Below, in pieces: positions 5,715-8,122 of a stretch of DNA of 8,122 nucleotides; the first letter of the stretch is position 1; the number at the start of each line of letters is the position of its first letter. The position numbers and the translations under genes were made by a program. This DNA comes from Syntrophobacterales bacterium. Lineage in GTDB: Bacteria > Desulfobacterota > Desulfobaccia > Desulfobaccales > 0-14-0-80-60-11. The stretch lies in contig JAGVPN010000374.1 in assembly GCA_020052215.1 (NCBI GenBank), forward strand, positions 1 through 8,122. Direction: 5' to 3'. The notes under the pieces were generated by a model that saw only the letters and a list, made by a program, of their open reading frames with translations, was not told the DNA's origin and ran no database searches.

Positions 5715-6715
5715 CGTTTCCCTTCTTCGGCGTACTCCCCGGCCAGGGCAAAATAGGCCCGGGCCGTTTCCCGGGCCTGGTCTCGCGAGGCCTCGGCCTG
5801 GGCCGGGTCTTGGGCGGTGAAGGCGTGGATCTTGCCCCGGACGTAGGCCCGGTAACACTTGTAAAAATCCAGCATCTGGACCAGTTCCGGGTCCCGGGAG
5901 GCCTCGGCGAAGCCCGCTACAAAATGTCGCGAAAGGTCGCGAAAACCGTGAAAGTCCAGGTCCATGGCCAGAAAATCGATATCCGCGGCCACATCACCAT
6001 ATCGGAACCGGTGATTAAATTCAATGCAATCAAAAATATAGATATGATCGGCCAGACAGATATTCTTCATGTGCAAATCGCCGTGGCAGTCCCTGATGCG
6101 GCCTTCCCGGATGCGTTTCAGGAACAGGGGCCGATGCTGGGAGAGGAAAGACCGGGCGAAGTCGCGGACCGACTCAAACACTTCCCGGGGAAACATCTGC
6201 CCCGCCAGGGCTTCGGTCCGGGAAAAATTCTCCTCGTGGTTGAAGGCGATGATGGCCGGCTCCCCATACTTGTTGATTCGGGGGCCGGTGGCGGCCTGGG
6301 CGTAGAACGGCACCAGCCGGTGAATGATGCGGTCCAGGTGCTCTTGGTGCAACTCCCCCCGATCCGCCACCTCATCCATCATGCGGTCCTGGGGCAGGCG
6401 GATCATCTTCAAGGCATAGTCCACGGCCGGTCCCGGGCCGCCCACCTGCACCCGGCCCTGGGGCGCGGTGACGGGCAAGACCTCCAGATAGATCTCGGGG
6501 CAGAGGCGGCGGTTGAGGCTGAGTTCTTCCTGAAGGTAGTGGTGGCGGCGCCGCAGGGTGGTGAAGTTCAAAAATCCCAGGTCCACCGGTTTCTTGACTT
6601 TGTAGGCGAAGCCATCGGTGATAAAGACCCAGGAGATGTGCGTCTGGATTAAGGCCACCCCTCGGGTGGGCTCCGGGTAGGCCGCCGGGTCCATCAAGGC
6701 CGCGATCAGGTCCAT
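5702..6715 (-). CDS. APH-fold phosphotransferase, COG2187-like
   Basis: The 337-residue protein has the aminoglycoside-phosphotransferase/protein-kinase-like fold. AYKVKKPV (37-44) carries the probable ATP-binding lysine (K39). The catalytic loop is CHGDLHMKN (210-218), with D213 and N218, and the metal-binding D229 is in YIFDCIEFN (226-234). These residues look intact, so it should phosphorylate a small molecule or protein. The family name does not imply antibiotic resistance. It precedes the P-loop kinase gene with a 13-nt overlap. The ATG at 6715-6713 has no Shine-Dalgarno, and a TGCTATAAT promoter ends only 5 nt before it, so the message is probably leaderless. The C-terminus (about 290-337) is alanine- and charge-rich and could reflect separation from a former fusion. 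Confidence 0.87.
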   Translation of the reverse strand: MDLIAALMDPAAYPEPTRGVALIQTHISWVFITDGFAYKVKKPVDLGFLNFTTLRRRHHYLQEELSLNRRLCPEIYLEVLPVTAPQGRVQVGGPGPAVDYALKMIRLPQDRMMDEVADRGELHQEHLDRIIHRLVPFYAQAATGPRINKYGEPAIIAFNHEENFSRTEALAGQMFPREVFESVRDFARSFLSQHRPLFLKRIREGRIRDCHGDLHMKNICLADHIYIFDCIEFNHRFRYGDVAADIDFLAMDLDFHGFRDLSRHFVAGFAEASRDPELVQMLDFYKCYRAYVRGKIHAFTAQDPAQAEASRDQARETARAYFALAGEYAEEGKRWAA

Positions 6716-6720
6716 AGTTT

Positions 6721-6729
6721 ATTATAGCA
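6721..6729 (-). promoter_or_regulatory. Extended -10 promoter, probably giving a leaderless mRNA
   Basis: On the minus strand TGC-TATAAT (6729-6721) is a perfect TGnTATAAT extended -10. Five bases (AAACT) separate it from the APH ATG, so a start 6-7 nt downstream falls on or within one base of the ATG. No -35 match is visible at 17 nt, and none is needed for extended -10 promoters. No ribosome-binding site precedes the ATG. Confidence 0.6.
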
Positions 6730-6756
6730 GAAAGTTGCGGGCAGTAGAGAGCGGTC

Positions 6757-6824
6757 AGCAGTTAGCAGTTTTTCGTAAAGTGCGCCCCGCGCCCCGCTTG
6801 ACTGATTGATAACCGCTAACTGCT
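6757..6824. repeat. 14-bp inverted repeat between the phosphoesterase and APH genes
   Basis: AGCAGTTAGCAGTT (6757-6770) pairs with AACCGCTAACTGCT (6811-6824), 13 of 14 bases, around a 40-nt spacer. The right arm ends 5 nt from the stop of the phosphoesterase gene. Variants of GCGGTTAGCAGTTAGC occur as dispersed repeats in other genomes, as far as I recall. It is not GC-rich and has no T-tract, so it is a weak terminator candidate. Confidence 0.6.
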
Positions 6825-6829
6825 CTCCC

Positions 6830-7420
6830 TCAACCTTCCTCCCCGGCGATCTCCTCGATAGTGCGGCCGGTGAGCACCGACTGGGGTTCGTCGGCCACGG
6901 GGGTGCGGCAGGGGTCGGCTTCGCCATCATCGGCTTTCACCAGGAGCCAGGATTCGTCCTTGCCGGTCTTAAAGCGGGTCAGGGCATAGCCGCCCTTCAG
7001 TTTGCGCCCCTTTAGCCAGACCTTGAGGTGACCTTGGGCCACCGCCTGGCCCAGGGGGATGGCCTCTCCCTTTTTCTCCGTCAGGTTGCGGAAGACACCG
7101 GTGTCCCACACCATTACCGTGCCGGCGCCGTATTCCCCCGCCGGGATGACCCCCTCGAAGCCGGCGTACGCCAGGGGGTGATCTTCGGTGGGCACGGCCA
7201 GGCGCTTGTCTTGTGGGTCGGTGGAGGGCCCCTTGGGGATGGCCCAGGATTTCAAGACCCCGTCCACTTCCAGGCGGAAGTCGTAATGGAGCCGGCGGGC
7301 GGCGTGCTTCTGGATGACAAAAATGGGCTCCTGGGAAGTTACTGACTCCCGCCCCGCAGGCTCCGGGGTGATCCCAAAATCCCGCTTGTCCCGGTAATCC
7401 TTGAGGCTGTCCGGCGTCAT
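6830..7420 (-). CDS. Stand-alone LigD-type 3'-phosphoesterase domain protein
   Basis: This 196-residue protein consists only of the phosphoesterase (PE) domain found at the N-terminus of bacterial LigD, which removes 3'-phosphates or ribonucleotides from DNA ends. The signature FVIQKHAARRLHYDFRL (34-50) gives H39, H45, D47 and R49, and EDHPLAYAGFEG (79-90) gives H81 and Y85. Each sits three residues before the active-site residue I recall in Pseudomonas LigD (H42, H48, D50, R52, H84, Y88), so the active site looks complete. The ATG has AGGGGGA about 7 nt upstream. No Ku, ligase or polymerase domain is nearby, so it must act with partners elsewhere or in a Ku-independent repair role. Confidence 0.92.
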   Translation of the reverse strand: MTPDSLKDYRDKRDFGITPEPAGRESVTSQEPIFVIQKHAARRLHYDFRLEVDGVLKSWAIPKGPSTDPQDKRLAVPTEDHPLAYAGFEGVIPAGEYGAGTVMVWDTGVFRNLTEKKGEAIPLGQAVAQGHLKVWLKGRKLKGGYALTRFKTGKDESWLLVKADDGEADPCRTPVADEPQSVLTGRTIEEIAGEEG

Positions 7421-7462
7421 GAGCCATCCCCCTGGCAGCGTAATTTATTAAAGATGGGGAAA

Positions 7463-7554
7463 AATTCCCCCCTTTTCTAAAGGGGGGTATAGGGGGGATT
7501 AAATAAGCGCTTGATAATCCCCCTAAATCCCCCTTTAGAAAAGGGGGACTTTAA
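7463..7554 (+). repeat. Permuted C5/G5 repeat, copy C
   Basis: The same parts as copies A and B occur here in the opposite order on the plus strand. The first half is the CCCCCCTTT-tct-AAAGGGGGG hairpin with a GGGGGGATT tail (7467-7500). After 15-16 unrelated bases come the AATCCCCCTAAAT head, the CCCCCTTT-aga-AAAGGGGG hairpin (7529-7547) and a CTTTAA linker end (7517-7554). It could be two truncated elements side by side. It lies just upstream of the phosphoesterase gene, within its likely leader. Confidence 0.8.
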
Positions 7555-7750
7555 CTACCCTGTTATGGCTGCAATGCTGGTGTTATCAAGCGGTTATTTA
7601 TACGACTACGCATTACCATAAGCATCGGGGTTCTCCGGGTCAATGTTTTCCGGGGTAACCGGTTCGCCCCGCTCACTGGCCGGGTCAGAGGACAGGGTGG
7701 GAAGGGGGGAGAAAAACCGCGCCGCTGACGATAAAAAAAACGGCTTGGTA
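7555..7750. other. Intergenic stretch without a gene
   Basis: No credible coding sequence was found between the copy C repeat and the PxxKW promoter. The minus-strand open frame across 7563-7802 gives a low-quality peptide and runs through the promoter. The sequence is mixed in composition, with a purine-rich run (about 7690-7716) and an A-run (7733-7740). It may hold the leftward phosphoesterase promoter, but none is clear. Confidence 0.6.
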
Positions 7751-7780
7751 TTGACAATGATAATAATTGTAGTATATAAA
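7751..7780 (+). promoter_or_regulatory. Sigma70-type promoter of the PxxKW gene
   Basis: TTGACA (7751-7756) is a perfect -35. TATAAA (7775-7780) follows with an 18-nt spacer, or TATATA (7773-7778) with 16 nt. The region to 7800 is AT-rich, unlike the surrounding DNA. The predicted start is about 7787, giving a leader of about 30 nt that contains the AAGGGGGG binding site (7801-7808). Confidence 0.75.
7753..7771. promoter_or_regulatory. Putative Fur box
   Basis: GACAATGATAATAATTGTA matches the E. coli-type consensus GATAATGATAATCATTATC at 15 of 19 positions, with mismatches at positions 3, 13, 17 and 19. It has ACAAT/ATTGT dyad arms (7755-7759 and 7766-7770 region). It fills the spacer between the -35 and -10 boxes, where a bound repressor would block RNA polymerase. 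This predicts iron repression of the PxxKW gene. Confidence 0.55.
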
Positions 7781-7816
7781 TATAAGATTTACTGAATATC
7801 AAGGGGGGCTACGGCC

Positions 7817-8101
7817 ATGCACTGCGCAAGTTTAAAACCAGGGGTAGATTGTACTTTTATGACCAAAAAAGGCTGTTCGTTCAACGGCGGCAGCTGCAAA
7901 CCGGTGGTGACGGAATGTCAGGGTTGCGACCGGATCTTGGGTTCCAACGGCAGTTCTTTCTGCGCCTCTTTTCCGGACCCGGCCATCAAGTGGCGCCGGG
8001 GGGCCTGCAACCTGGCCACCCACGTGAAGAACGAGAAAAAAGAGACCGCCCAGAAGGTCAATCCTCTGAAGGCGTCCAAACGCCAAGCCGCCGGCCGCTA
8101 A
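7817..8101 (+). CDS. PxxKW family cysteine-rich protein
   Basis: The 94-residue protein carries eight cysteines (C3, C12, C20, C27, C34, C37, C49, C64) in its first 64 residues and the name-giving P-x-x-K-W at 55-59 (PAIKW). A lysine-rich, probably disordered tail covers 70-94. There is no signal peptide, so it is likely a cytoplasmic zinc- or iron-sulfur-binding protein; C34-x2-C37 is a typical ligand pair. The family is known mainly from sulfate-reducing and related anaerobes, and its function is unknown. The ATG at 7817 follows AAGGGGGG at 8-nt spacing. It is the only plus-strand gene and has its own strong promoter with a Fur-like site. No terminator is seen in the 21 nt left in the window. 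Confidence 0.87.
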   Translation: MHCASLKPGVDCTFMTKKGCSFNGGSCKPVVTECQGCDRILGSNGSSFCASFPDPAIKWRRGACNLATHVKNEKKETAQKVNPLKASKRQAAGR

Positions 8102-8122
8102 GCAGGCGTTGAACGGACAGCG

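Noticed and set aside
5715..5858. Longer N-terminus for the P-loop kinase
   Set aside because: The added 48 residues are Pro/Gly/Arg-rich, lie wholly within the APH-fold gene in another frame, and the Walker A motif starts 10 residues after the chosen ATG as expected.
5702..6715. Aminoglycoside resistance gene
   Set aside because: Only the general APH fold is shared; the pairing with a COG0645-like kinase points to a different, unknown substrate.
7563..7802. 79-aa minus-strand open frame in the phosphoesterase-PxxKW gap
   Set aside because: It runs through the PxxKW promoter and Fur-like site, has no recognisable motif and an unnatural composition.

Overview
The window looks like chromosomal DNA of a GC-rich anaerobic bacterium, most likely in the former Deltaproteobacteria (Desulfobacterota). 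This rests on a PxxKW-type cysteine-rich protein, a C_GCAxxG_C_C protein, a TrpRS with a predicted 4Fe-4S cysteine motif, and dispersed C5/G5 hairpin repeats. It is an inference, since no rRNA or other phylogenetic marker is present. Ten of the eleven genes are on the minus strand; only the last (7817-8101) is on the plus strand.

Layout, in plus coordinates. 1-2127 is a housekeeping block transcribed leftward: trpS, an RsuA/RluB-type rRNA pseudouridine synthase, and the start of a site-2 (M50) membrane protease that runs off the window. 2128-2632 is a gene-free stretch with a double-hairpin repeat and a 29-bp palindrome. 2633-4409 is a small leftward operon: a TetR repressor, a crotonase-fold protein lacking both canonical catalytic glutamates, and an 86-aa unknown. 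It has a sigma70-like promoter whose -10 box overlaps a near-perfect 26-bp operator. 4420-4935 is a C_GCAxxG_C_C protein. 4936-5153 is an intergenic stretch with two different double-hairpin repeats, one of which supplies the stop codon of the next gene. 5154-6715 is an overlapping kinase pair (COG0645-like P-loop kinase and COG2187-like APH-fold kinase, often fused elsewhere). A TGnTATAAT promoter lies so close to its ATG that the message is probably leaderless. 6830-7420 is a stand-alone LigD-type 3'-phosphoesterase. 7421-7816 is intergenic, with a permuted copy of the first repeat and then a promoter with a Fur-box-like site. 7817-8101 is the PxxKW cysteine-rich protein.

The best candidates for new biology are: (a) the TetR-crotonase-86-aa operon, whose enzyme cannot use ordinary enoyl-CoA hydratase chemistry; (b) the probable Fur control of the PxxKW protein, giving an iron link for a family with little functional information; (c) the leaderless split kinase pair; (d) two unrelated repeat families with the same two-hairpin architecture. 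I see no CRISPR array, transposase, tRNA, rRNA or phage gene.
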